Assembly (NCBI GenBank): GCA_963823495.1
Contig: CAWGLV010000001.1
Location: 2,852,001 to 2,916,000, forward strand
Origin: DATDAH01 sp963823495
GTDB taxonomy: Bacteria > Actinomycetota > Acidimicrobiia > Acidimicrobiales > DATDAH01
Direction: 5' to 3'
Length of the DNA stretch: 64,000 nt
The notes under the pieces were generated by a model that was not told the origin of the DNA, ran no database searches, and worked only from the letters and a program-made list of their open reading frames with translations. Shown piece by piece: positions 37,102-45,635 of this stretch; positions within the stretch are counted from its first letter, which is position 1; the number at the start of each line of letters is the position of its first letter. The position numbers and the translations under genes are program-made.

Positions 37102-38273
37102 TGGCCGTCAACCGTCGCCGCCCACCGGCCGCGGCCCTGCGCTACGTCGCCGAGGACGGCCACACCGGCTACGCCGAAGCGGCCGATCGGCTCGTGGCGG
37201 CCCTCCGGGGGTCGGGTGTGGGGGTCGAGTACCTCGCGCTGACCGACTGGGTGCACGGTGCGGATGTGGCCACGGTGCCGTCCGGTCGAGACGAGGCGCC
37301 GGGACGTACGGCCCGTTCGGGGGCACCGACGGTTGCCCACCTCGTCCCCGAGCACTACCCCCGACTGCGATCGGTGGTGCCGCCAGGGCCGCTCGTCGGC
37401 CACACCGTTTGGGAGACCGCGGCGCTGCCCGCCCACTGGCCCGACCTGCTCGCGGTCGTCGATCGGCTCGTCGTGCCCACGGAGTGGAATCGCCAGATCT
37501 TTCGAGAGGGGGGTGTGACCACACCCGTCGCCGTCGTGCCCCATGTGATCGACGACGTCGACGGCGACTCGGTCGACCTCGGCCTCGACCTCCGCAACGA
37601 CGACGTCGTCTTCTCCACGATCGGGCGGTGGTCTCAACGCAAGGCGCCGGACCTCACCGTGCGGGCCTTCCTCGCGGCCTTCACCCACCGAGATCCCGTC
37701 GTCCTGGTGGTCAAGAGCGATCCGGTGGTCGAGTACTCGATCGTGCCGGGTGGCGGCCCCCGGGGACGCATCCGGGCCAGTCCCGGGTTCGAGATCGCCC
37801 ACCTGCTGCGGGGCCACCCCGACCCACCCCGCATGCACCTGGCCGTCGATCGCTGGTCGGCCGAGCGCGTCCGGGCCCTGCACCGGCGGGCCGACTGCTT
37901 CGTCTCCCTGACCCATGGCGAGGGGTGGGGGGTCGGCCTGTTCGACGCGCTCACCCATGGCGGTGCCGTCGTCACCACCGGATGGGGTGCACCGGTCGAG
38001 TGGATGGGACCCGAGGCCGACGGCCTGGTCGGCTTCGAGCTGGTGCCCGTTCACCACGTCGCCACCGCCTCGTACTCACCCGACCAGCACTGGGCCGAGC
38101 CCGACCTGGACCACGCCGTGGAACTGCTCCGGGCGGTCGCCCGCGATCCCGCGGCCGCCAAGGACCGTGCGGCCCGCACGCGGGACCACGTCCGGGAGGC
38201 CTTCGCCCCCGCCGTGGTGGCGGACCACTTCGGCCACGTCGTCCTCGACGGCGTCGGCCCAGGGCCGGCGTGA
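37101..38273 (+). CDS. GT4-type glycosyltransferase
   Basis: A 390-residue GT-B enzyme. The GT4 nucleotide-sugar site is in LTHGEGWGVGLFDALTHGG, and an N-terminal Rossmann half ends near VVPHVIDD. Acceptor and sugar are unknown. Its stop overlaps the start of the following GT4 gene by four bases. Confidence 0.88.
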   Translation: MAVNRRRPPAAALRYVAEDGHTGYAEAADRLVAALRGSGVGVEYLALTDWVHGADVATVPSGRDEAPGRTARSGAPTVAHLVPEHYPRLRSVVPPGPLVGHTVWETAALPAHWPDLLAVVDRLVVPTEWNRQIFREGGVTTPVAVVPHVIDDVDGDSVDLGLDLRNDDVVFSTIGRWSQRKAPDLTVRAFLAAFTHRDPVVLVVKSDPVVEYSIVPGGGPRGRIRASPGFEIAHLLRGHPDPPRMHLAVDRWSAERVRALHRRADCFVSLTHGEGWGVGLFDALTHGGAVVTTGWGAPVEWMGPEADGLVGFELVPVHHVATASYSPDQHWAEPDLDHAVELLRAVARDPAAAKDRAARTRDHVREAFAPAVVADHFGHVVLDGVGPGPA

Positions 38274-39487
38274 ACCGAGCGGGGCCGACGGTCCTGATGC
38301 TCGCCCCCCTGCCGCCCTCGGCCACGGGCAACGGCCTGGCCATGCGGGCCGGCGCCTTCCTCGACGCCCTGGCCGCCGAGGCGGTGGTCGACGTCGCCGT
38401 GGTCCCCATCGCCGGACGGGGCGCGCCCGACTGGGCCGAGAGACACGCCCGTCGCGTCGTCGAGGTGGACCTCGTCGACCCCAGCCAGGCGCGCGACGCG
38501 GTCACCGCGCAGCTCGCCGACCCCCGCCTGCGGGCCCGCCTGCTGGCCGGCGAGCCCCTCCCCCGGCTGGCCCGGGCGGCCCCGCCGACCCTCGCCGCCT
38601 CCGTTGTCGATCGCCTGGACCAGCCGCCCGACATCGTCCTCGGCCTCCGTCTGGGGCTGGCTCCCCTCGCCGTCGAGGTGGCCCTCCGCACCGGCGCCGG
38701 CCGACTGGTGATCGACAGCGACGACGACGACGAGGCGCTCCACCGGGACCTCGGTGACGCCCTGGAGGCGGACGCCTGCCACCGCCTGGCCGGACTCTGG
38801 CTGGGCGACGCCGACACCGTGCTGACCGCGGCACTCGAAGGGCGGGACCGTCTCGCCGAGACCCACGCTCTGACCGACGTCAGGGTGGTGCCCAACCAGG
38901 TCGCGGCACCGGCTCGGACAACGCCTCCGCCCGCCACGGGGCGGATGTTGTTCCTCGGGAACCTCACCTACGCCCCGAACCTCCTGGCCGCCCGGGAGCT
39001 GGCCGAGGAGATCCTTCCCCGCGTCGTCGCCTCAGTGCCGGAGGCGACGGTCCGGCTCGTGGGCCGTCACGACGACCGTCTGGCCGACCTCCACGACCGG
39101 CCGGGCATCGAGCTGGCCGGTCCCGTCCCGGACGTCGCGCCGGAGTACGCCGCGGCCGACGTGGCGGTGCTGCCGATCCGGGTCGGGTCCGGGACCCGGA
39201 TCAAGGCCCTGGAAGCCTTCGCCCACCACCGCCCCGTCGTCGCGACACCGGCCGCGCTGGCCGGACTCACGGCGACGGCGGGCGAGCACTACGCCGGCGG
39301 CCAGACCGTGGACGACCTGGCCACCGCGGCCTCTCGTCTCCTGCGCGACCCGGTCGCGGGCCGCCGGCTGGCGGCCGGCGCGGCGGCGTTGGTCGAGCGG
39401 AAATACACTCCTACGGCAGTCGGCCCGATCGTGCGGGATGCCGTGCTCGGCCCGTACCGACCGTCCAAGGAACCGACCGAGGGATGA
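38270..39487 (+). CDS. GT4-type glycosyltransferase
   Basis: A 405-residue GT-B enzyme with N-terminal PLPPSATGNGLAMRAG and C-terminal GSGTRIKALEAFAHHRPVV, the GT4 motif. The C-terminal domain ends in a Pro-rich tail (YRPSKEP). GTG at 38270 overlaps the upstream stop. It is immediately followed (one base) by the PqqD-like gene, linking glycosylation and RRE-type genes in one transcript. Confidence 0.87.
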   Translation: MNRAGPTVLMLAPLPPSATGNGLAMRAGAFLDALAAEAVVDVAVVPIAGRGAPDWAERHARRVVEVDLVDPSQARDAVTAQLADPRLRARLLAGEPLPRLARAAPPTLAASVVDRLDQPPDIVLGLRLGLAPLAVEVALRTGAGRLVIDSDDDDEALHRDLGDALEADACHRLAGLWLGDADTVLTAALEGRDRLAETHALTDVRVVPNQVAAPARTTPPPATGRMLFLGNLTYAPNLLAARELAEEILPRVVASVPEATVRLVGRHDDRLADLHDRPGIELAGPVPDVAPEYAAADVAVLPIRVGSGTRIKALEAFAHHRPVVATPAALAGLTATAGEHYAGGQTVDDLATAASRLLRDPVAGRRLAAGAAALVERKYTPTAVGPIVRDAVLGPYRPSKEPTEG

Positions 39488-39488
39488 C

Positions 39489-39767
39489 GTGTCCACTGAG
39501 ACCCAGGATCTGATTCAGGCCACGGGACTGGACGTCCACGAGACCGACGACGGCCTGGTCGTCTACGACGCCGATCGGGACCGGGTGCACTACCTGAACG
39601 AGACCGCGGCGGCCATCTTCGTCCTGGCCGAGCCCGGCACCACGGTGGACTCCTTGGCCGCCGAGCTGGCATCACTCTGGGGCCTCGACGACGCCCCCAC
39701 CGAGGAGGTCGGCCGCGGCGTCGCCCAACTCCTCGCCGAGGGCCTCCTCCAGTCGGCACCGTCCTGA
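39489..39767 (+). CDS. PqqD-family RiPP recognition element-like protein
   Basis: A 92-residue protein with the PqqD winged-helix pattern: VVYDADRDRVHYLNETAAAIF then a C-terminal helix (GVAQLLAEGLLQSAPS). PqqD-like domains bind leader peptides of ribosomal peptides or act in HPr-kinase/polysaccharide loci. GTG at 39489 is one base after the upstream stop. The adjacent kinase-like gene supports a peptide or carrier-directed role. Confidence 0.82.
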   Translation: MSTETQDLIQATGLDVHETDDGLVVYDADRDRVHYLNETAAAIFVLAEPGTTVDSLAAELASLWGLDDAPTEEVGRGVAQLLAEGLLQSAPS

Positions 39768-39793
39768 GACGGCGGGTCCTGTGGCACGAGGGG

Positions 39794-40576
39794 GTGTTCG
39801 AGGCCACTGACGAGGTGGCCGGCGAGCTCGATGCGCTCCTGCCAACCGCCGGGCACCCGATGGTGGCCGAGCGCTCGGTCCGTTACCGCGTCGAGCACGA
39901 GGGCCGGCGACGACTCCGCGTCATCGAGGACGACGACCTGCTCGTCGGCGCCCTCACGCCGCGCCAGGCCCGTGACCTGGTCCATCAGCGTCTCCACCGA
40001 CGGGCCTTCGAACTGGCCGCCAGGAAGGGCTGGGTCCGGCTGCACGGCGGTGTGATCGACGTCGACGGCCGCCGGATCGTGGTCATCGGGCCCTCGGGAT
40101 CGGGCAAGACCTCGTTGTGTGTCCGGCTCCTCCTCGACGGTGGCGCGTTCCAGGGCGACGAGAGCCTCCTGGTCCGCGACGGCATGGTGCTCGCCGTACC
40201 CCGACCCCTGCACCTCAAGGTCGGGGCGGCTGGTGTGAACCCCGACATCGGCGGCGCCCTGGCGAGCGCCCCGACCCTCGACGGGGTCGCGCTCGTCGAC
40301 CCGGTCGCTCACCTGGGTCGGCCCTGGTCGCTCACCGTCGCCCGGGCCGAATTGATGGTCATCCTCGACCCGACCGGCCGACCGCCGGCCACCGGGAGTC
40401 CCCTGGCCACCACCGAGGCCCTCCCCCACGTCGTGGCCGAGCTGTTCCCCGTCATCGAGACCAAGCCCGCCCTGCTGGCGGCGGCCACCGCCCTGTGTTC
40501 CGGAGCCACCTGCGTCCGCCTGACCACCGGTGACACGACGGTGATGAGCGCGGCCATCCGCCGGCACCTCGGTTAG
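39794..40576 (+). CDS. HPr-kinase-like P-loop ATPase
   Basis: A 260-residue protein with P-loop GPSGSGKTSL and the HPr-kinase-type QGDESLLVRD segment. HPr-kinase-like proteins next to PqqD-type domains occur in lasso-peptide loci, where some phosphorylate the peptide; others lie in polysaccharide loci. The GTG start at 39794 is 26 bases after the PqqD gene; a CTG/upstream start extending the N-terminus (RRRVLWHEGVF) is possible. Substrate is unknown. Confidence 0.8.
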   Translation: MFEATDEVAGELDALLPTAGHPMVAERSVRYRVEHEGRRRLRVIEDDDLLVGALTPRQARDLVHQRLHRRAFELAARKGWVRLHGGVIDVDGRRIVVIGPSGSGKTSLCVRLLLDGGAFQGDESLLVRDGMVLAVPRPLHLKVGAAGVNPDIGGALASAPTLDGVALVDPVAHLGRPWSLTVARAELMVILDPTGRPPATGSPLATTEALPHVVAELFPVIETKPALLAAATALCSGATCVRLTTGDTTVMSAAIRRHLG

Positions 40577-40622
40577 AGTCGGGGCGTCCTCTAGGGCACG
40601 ACCAACGGAGCACATTCGTCTC

Positions 40623-40898
40623 ATGACCGAGCAGATCACCGAGAACCACGACGACGAGGGTCGCCGGGCCTTCCTGAAGAAGATGGCCATCGGCGGGGCC
40701 TTCGCCGCCCCGGTCGTGTCGTCCTTCTCCATGACCGGCGTCAGCGCCGCCTACGCCCAGACGCCGACCGCGAGCGGAACGACGTCGACCACCTCCGATG
40801 TCGGCAACACCGGCGTGACCGCCCCACCTCAGAACCCCACCACGACGACCCAGGTCACCACCACGACCATGATGGCGAACGGCAACACCACCACCTGA
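40623..40898 (+). CDS. Thr-rich secreted-type peptide with twin-arginine-like leader
   Basis: A 91-residue protein. The leader has GRRAFLKKMAIGGAFAA, close to a Tat signal although the S/T before RR is missing, with a hydrophobic region ending in SAAYA (AxA-type site). The predicted mature part of 46 residues has 19 Thr, 3 Ser, no Cys and Pro-Thr blocks (PTTTTQVTTTT). This is mucin-like and would suit O-glycosylation or phosphorylation. It sits between an HPr-kinase-like gene and a GT2-TPR gene. I infer it is the substrate or structural product, but no homologue is known to me. Confidence 0.65.
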   Translation: MTEQITENHDDEGRRAFLKKMAIGGAFAAPVVSSFSMTGVSAAYAQTPTASGTTSTTSDVGNTGVTAPPQNPTTTTQVTTTTMMANGNTTT

Positions 40899-40953
40899 GA
40901 CCCGAGCCCGGTCCGACCGCGCCCAGGGTCCGGACCGGGAGGCCATCGGCACG

Positions 40954-42063
40954 ATGCTGATCTCGGCCGCCATCATCGTCCGCGACGAGGCCGACTCCCT
41001 CGATGCCTGCCTGACCTCCATCGCCGACCTGGTCGACGAGATCGTGGTCGTCGACACCGGGTCGGTCGACGACTCGCCGAAGGTCGCCCGGGCCCACGGC
41101 GCGATGGTCGACGCCATGGCCTGGACCGGCGACTTCTCCGGCCCGCGCAACCGCTCCCTGGACCTGGCCCGGGGGCGGTGGATCCTCTACATCGACGCCG
41201 ACGAACGGCTCCGCCCGGGTGACCACGGTTCGGCCCGGGCCGTCCTCGAGGCCGACGAGGACCATCGGGCCTTTCGGATCCCGTTCGTCCCCCGCGTGGG
41301 ATGGACGCCCTACCGGGAGTACCGCCTGTGGCGCCACGACCCGGCGCTCCGGTTCCGCGGGACCATCCACGAGACGATGAGCGCCGCCCTGGCGGAGATG
41401 GCGGCACAGGAGGGGCGCCGAGTCGGCGTGTTGGACAGCCTGACCATCGACCACTTCGGCTACGAGGGCGACCAGGCCCACAAGTACGCCCGCGACGAGC
41501 CGATGCTGCGGCAGGCCCTGGCCGAGGTGCCCGAGCGGGTCTTCTACTACGACCACCTGGCTCGGATCCTCGAGGCCCAGGGCCGCGACGAGGAGGCGGA
41601 GTCGACCTGGCGCCAGGGCATCGAGATCGCCCGACGGCGCAGCCGGCCCGTGCCCGATGACCGGCTCTTGTGGATCAACCTGCTCGTCCACCTGCTCGCC
41701 CGCGACCGGATCACGCCCGAGCTCGGCGAGCTCATCGACGATGCCCTGGCGCGCTTTCCCCAGAACCCCGCGCTGGAGCTGACCGCCGCGACCCATGCCT
41801 TCGTCTCCGGAAGACCGGCCGAGGCGATACCCCGGCTCGAGTGGCTCCTCGGGCTCACGCCCGCGTTCCTCCTGGACTCCCAGAGCGCCTATGACCGGCG
41901 GGTGATCGAAGAGTGGCCGTGGAACCTCCTCGGGTTGTGCCGGTTCCGACTCGGTGACGACGCGGGAGCCGCCGAGGCCTTCGCCCGAGCGGAGGCCGCC
42001 GCGCCCGAGGTGGCCGACTACCGGGCCCGACGCCTGCTCGCCGCGGCCCGGGCGGCGCGTTGA
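40954..42063 (+). CDS. GT2-type glycosyltransferase with C-terminal TPR region
   Basis: A 369-residue protein. The GT2 domain (residues 1-200) has IIVRDEADSLDACL and the metal site LYIDADER; the rest has TPR-like helices. SunS-like peptide S-glycosyltransferases share this GT2 plus TPR plan, as do many polysaccharide enzymes. ATG at 40954 has a GGGAGG ribosome site. A protein or peptide acceptor is plausible given the adjacent Thr-rich peptide. Confidence 0.83.
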   Translation: MLISAAIIVRDEADSLDACLTSIADLVDEIVVVDTGSVDDSPKVARAHGAMVDAMAWTGDFSGPRNRSLDLARGRWILYIDADERLRPGDHGSARAVLEADEDHRAFRIPFVPRVGWTPYREYRLWRHDPALRFRGTIHETMSAALAEMAAQEGRRVGVLDSLTIDHFGYEGDQAHKYARDEPMLRQALAEVPERVFYYDHLARILEAQGRDEEAESTWRQGIEIARRRSRPVPDDRLLWINLLVHLLARDRITPELGELIDDALARFPQNPALELTAATHAFVSGRPAEAIPRLEWLLGLTPAFLLDSQSAYDRRVIEEWPWNLLGLCRFRLGDDAGAAEAFARAEAAAPEVADYRARRLLAAARAAR

Positions 42064-42064
42064 G

Positions 42065-43204
42065 GTGACCTCGGCGGCCGGCGAGGACCTTCTCGGACTC
42101 CTCAGGCCCGGCGGACCCGGCCGCACGACCGATCCCCCGTCGGGCTGGCCGGCGGTGTTGGACCTCGCGGCCCGGCACCAGCTCCTCCCTGCCCTCTGGA
42201 GCTCACTCCGACAGCGCGGGGTGGCACCGGTCCCATCGTCGGTGCGGGGCGGAACGATGACCTGGGCTTCACCGTTGGCCGTGCTCGAACGCGCCTACGC
42301 CGACAACCGACGCCGCACCGAGCAGGTGCAGCTGGCCCGGGATCACGCCATGGACGTACTGGCTGAGTCGGGGATCGACGCCATCCCGATGAAGGGTGCG
42401 CACTGGCTCCTGGCGGGATGGCTGCCAGACCCCGTTGCCCGAACGACCGTCGACGTCGACCTGCTGATCGCTCCGCGGGTGGCTCCCCGTGGACAACAAC
42501 TGCTCCAGGCGGCCGGTTTCACTCCCGTCGCCTCGGCGCCCGACGAATGGGCCGATCACCAGCTGCCCTCGCTGGTTGCTCCGAACGGAGCCGTAGCGGT
42601 CGAGTTGCACCTGGCGCCGCTGATCTCGGTCCACGGCGCCGTGATCTCCACCGAGGAGATCGTTGCCGGGGCCCGGCGACTGCCCGACGACCCGGACGGC
42701 CCACGGCTCCCCGATGTCACCGACGCCCTGACCCTGCTCGTCGCCCACGCCCAACTCCAGGACTTCAACCACCGGTACCGCCGTCTCCCGCTGCGGGCCT
42801 TGGTCGACCTCGTGTCGCTCCGCAACTCCGGCGTGCTCGACGACGTCGACTGGATGCTGGTCCAACAGAGATTCGACCGCGCCGGCGAACAAGCAGCTCT
42901 GGCCGGTTTCGCCGTCGCCGCCCAGGAGGCCTTCGGACTGACCGTACCGGTGAACGACAAGGGCGGTGAGCAGTGGTTCCGCTCGGCCTGGAGGTCAATG
43001 GGGTCCCCGCGCCGGGCCCGCTGGATCCAGCGGCGAGTGGCCCTCCAGATCGCTCTCGGCCCGGATCGAATGGACCGTCTCTACGGGACCCATGACGCGT
43101 GGGGGCGATCCCGCGCCCGGATCCGCCATGTCGTCCGCGGTGGAGCCCGCCGCTCCGTCGGCCGACCGGCCGCCGACCCGAGTCCCAGCCCGGGCCACCA
43201 CTGA
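42065..43204 (+). CDS. NTP_transf_5-type nucleotidyltransferase
   Basis: A 379-residue protein. The active-site region MKGAHWLLAGW and TVDVDLLIAP (D-x-D metal motif) fit the nucleotidyltransferase family PF14907. Members occur in tailored lasso-peptide loci with HPr-kinase-like enzymes. GTG at 42065 follows the GT2 stop by one base. The last ~40 residues are Arg-rich. Substrate unknown. Confidence 0.8.
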   Translation: MTSAAGEDLLGLLRPGGPGRTTDPPSGWPAVLDLAARHQLLPALWSSLRQRGVAPVPSSVRGGTMTWASPLAVLERAYADNRRRTEQVQLARDHAMDVLAESGIDAIPMKGAHWLLAGWLPDPVARTTVDVDLLIAPRVAPRGQQLLQAAGFTPVASAPDEWADHQLPSLVAPNGAVAVELHLAPLISVHGAVISTEEIVAGARRLPDDPDGPRLPDVTDALTLLVAHAQLQDFNHRYRRLPLRALVDLVSLRNSGVLDDVDWMLVQQRFDRAGEQAALAGFAVAAQEAFGLTVPVNDKGGEQWFRSAWRSMGSPRRARWIQRRVALQIALGPDRMDRLYGTHDAWGRSRARIRHVVRGGARRSVGRPAADPSPSPGHH

Positions 43205-43415
43205 CGACCACCGCGCGTTGCGACCGATCGGGCCGGGTCCCGCCCATCGCAACCTCCGTCGGCCGGGCCCCGGGCCCTCCCCGCCGGGCGGCCGCGGCCA
43301 ACGGGCCCGAAGGCTCTTGATCGCTGTGCTGGCAACGATCTGGGCCGTCACACGCCTGCGCACACGGCCCCGCCCCAGGGTGACCCCCATGACCCCGAGC
43401 AACGGAGCAGCCACC

Positions 43416-43817
43416 ATGAGCCCGACCACGTCCACCACGACCACCCACCGCCCCTTGGAGACCCAGGTCGTCATCGCCGAAGGCCACAACACCGAGCTGA
43501 TCGACGTCCACCGCCGGGCCGGCCTGCTGGTCGCCGAGCTGAGCGACCGGCCGATCTGGGTCGACGCTGTCGCCCTCGTGGACCGTCTCGTCGCCGAGGC
43601 CGCCACCGTCGCCCGATGCGCCCCCCGCAGCGCCGACGGCGAACGGCCCCCAGTCGTCCTCTGCCGGGAACTCGCGGTCGCTCAGCGTCAGATGGTGGCC
43701 GCCATCGAAGCCGGCTCGGCGAACGGCGCGGACGAGGCCGCCGTGGTCCGGACCCGGGCCCTGGTGGCCGAGCTCCGCGAGCTGGCCGCGCGGAGCCGTG
43801 CCACACTCCCCCGGTGA
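43416..43817 (+). CDS. Helical protein of unknown function upstream of the BTAD regulator
   Basis: A 133-residue mostly helical protein with a Thr-rich N-terminus (MSPTTSTTTTHRP). ATG at 43416 has GGAG eight bases upstream, better than an ATG at 43389. Its stop overlaps the regulator start (GTGA). No family recognised. The 211 bases before it hold no gene I can support. Confidence 0.55.
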   Translation: MSPTTSTTTTHRPLETQVVIAEGHNTELIDVHRRAGLLVAELSDRPIWVDAVALVDRLVAEAATVARCAPRSADGERPPVVLCRELAVAQRQMVAAIEAGSANGADEAAVVRTRALVAELRELAARSRATLPR

Positions 43818-45622
43818 GCCTCTCGATCCAGCTGCTCGGCCCGCCCCGGGTGGCGCTGGCCGGCGAGGACCAGGGCCGACCCCGGGGGGCCAAGACCTGG
43901 GCCCTGTTGGCCCTGCTCGCCCGCAGCGGTGGCCCGATACCCCGCTCCCGGATCGCCGAGCTCCTCTTCTCGGAGGCCGACGACCCGCTGGGGGCGCTCC
44001 GCTGGACCGCCTCCCAGCTCCGCCGCCTGCTGGGAGCGGCCGAGACCGTCGCCGGCGATCCGATGGCCCTGCACCTCCCCGCCGATACCACGCTCGATGT
44101 CGACGTGGTGCTCCGCGGCCGATGGGCTGAGGCCCTCGAGCTCCCGGGCTTGGGTCGGCCGCTGCTCGAGGGGATCGACCCCGACGCCGGGGCGTCCTAC
44201 GAATTGTGGTTGGCCGCCGAACGTCGGCATCTGGACGGCTCCAGCACTGCCCTCCTCCAGGAGGCGGCCTCGGCTCTGCTCGCCCGTGACGAGCCCGAGG
44301 CGGCCGTGGCCGTCGCCAACCGTCTCGTCGCCCTCGACCCCTACGACGAGAACGGCCAGGTGCTGCTGGTCCAGAGCCTGGTGGCGGCTGGTGACCACAC
44401 CGCGGCCGAGGAGCGGGTGCAGAGCTGCACCGAGTTGTTCTGCGCCGAGTTGGGGATCGAGCCCAGCCCCGCCCTCGCCGCCGCGGCGCAGCGCCGAGCC
44501 ACCCCGGTGCGGGCCAGCGCCGTGACGTTGCGGGCCCAGCTGGAGGCCGGCCAGGCCGCGATGGCCGCGGGGGCGGTCGACGCCGGCTTGACGACGCTGC
44601 GCGGGGTGGCGGACGGGGCGTCGGCCCTGGGCGACGACCCGTTGGCGATCCAGGCCTTCCTGTCGCTCGGCGTGGCCCTGGTCCACACGACCCGCGGCAC
44701 CGACCAGGAGGCGGTGACGATCCTGCACCGGACTCGAGCGCTCGCCGACGCCGTCGGCGACGACGCCAGCGCCGCCGGCGCCTGCCGGGAGCTCGGCTAC
44801 GTCGAGTTCCTGCGGGGCCGTTACGACCGGGCCGAGACCTGGCTGGCCGAAGCCCGGACCCTCGCCGTCGGCGACGATGCCGAGCTGGGATGGATCGATT
44901 CGGTGAGCGGCTCGTGCCTGTCCGACACCGCCCACTACACCGAAGCCGAACAGGCGCTGCGACGAGCCGTCGAGCTCACGGCTCGGGCCGGTGACGGCCG
45001 GGGAGAGGCCTTCGCCACCACGCACCTCTGCCGGCTGCACTACCTGCGCGGTGAGCTCGAGGAGGCGGCCGAGACGGGCCTCCGGGCCATCGAGCTGGCC
45101 CGCTCGGAGGGATGGACGTCCTTCGGGCCCTATCCCGAGACGTGGATCGCGCTGGTCGAGCTCGGTCTCCAGAACCTCGAAGAGGCCCATGATCTGCTCG
45201 AACACGCCTGGGCCATGGCCTGCCAGATCGGCGATGCCTGCTGGCAGACCCTGTCCCTGAGGGGTCTCGGGCTCGTCAGCGCGGACCAGTCACGGCCCGA
45301 CGAGGCGCTCGACCGGCTGCAGGAGGCGCCGACCCACTGCCGGAAGATGCCCGATGCCTACCGGTGGGCCGAGGCCTACGCCCTCGAGGCCCTCGTCGAC
45401 GTCGCCGTCACGGCGGGCGACGAGCAGGCACCGACCTGGCTCGAGCAACTCGACAGCCTGGCGGACCGGCACGGGTTCCGAGAACTGCAGGCCCGGGCCC
45501 ACCTGCACCATGCCCGTCTCGGCGACACGGCGGCCCAGAGCCTGGCCGAGCTCCTCGTGGCCGACATCGACAATCCTCGGCTCGCTCGAGACATCGCGGC
45601 CGGGGCCGTGTCGACGAGGTAG
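43814..45622 (+). CDS. BTAD-family transcriptional regulator with TPR repeats
   Basis: A 602-residue protein. The N-terminal winged helix (LLGPPRVALAGEDQGRPRGAK...) is of OmpR/SARP type, the BTAD domain follows to about residue 240, and a long TPR array fills the rest. These proteins act as pathway-specific activators of secondary-metabolite or wall-related loci. GTG at 43814 overlaps the upstream stop. It may control the glycosyltransferase/PqqD block, which is 600 bases upstream on the same strand. Confidence 0.88.
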   Translation: MSLSIQLLGPPRVALAGEDQGRPRGAKTWALLALLARSGGPIPRSRIAELLFSEADDPLGALRWTASQLRRLLGAAETVAGDPMALHLPADTTLDVDVVLRGRWAEALELPGLGRPLLEGIDPDAGASYELWLAAERRHLDGSSTALLQEAASALLARDEPEAAVAVANRLVALDPYDENGQVLLVQSLVAAGDHTAAEERVQSCTELFCAELGIEPSPALAAAAQRRATPVRASAVTLRAQLEAGQAAMAAGAVDAGLTTLRGVADGASALGDDPLAIQAFLSLGVALVHTTRGTDQEAVTILHRTRALADAVGDDASAAGACRELGYVEFLRGRYDRAETWLAEARTLAVGDDAELGWIDSVSGSCLSDTAHYTEAEQALRRAVELTARAGDGRGEAFATTHLCRLHYLRGELEEAAETGLRAIELARSEGWTSFGPYPETWIALVELGLQNLEEAHDLLEHAWAMACQIGDACWQTLSLRGLGLVSADQSRPDEALDRLQEAPTHCRKMPDAYRWAEAYALEALVDVAVTAGDEQAPTWLEQLDSLADRHGFRELQARAHLHHARLGDTAAQSLAELLVADIDNPRLARDIAAGAVSTR

Positions 45623-45635
45623 CCGCGGACTCCGG

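Noticed and set aside
40623..40898. Lasso or lanthipeptide precursor
   Set aside because: No Cys for lanthionines, no conserved lasso core, and no cyclase or protease nearby.
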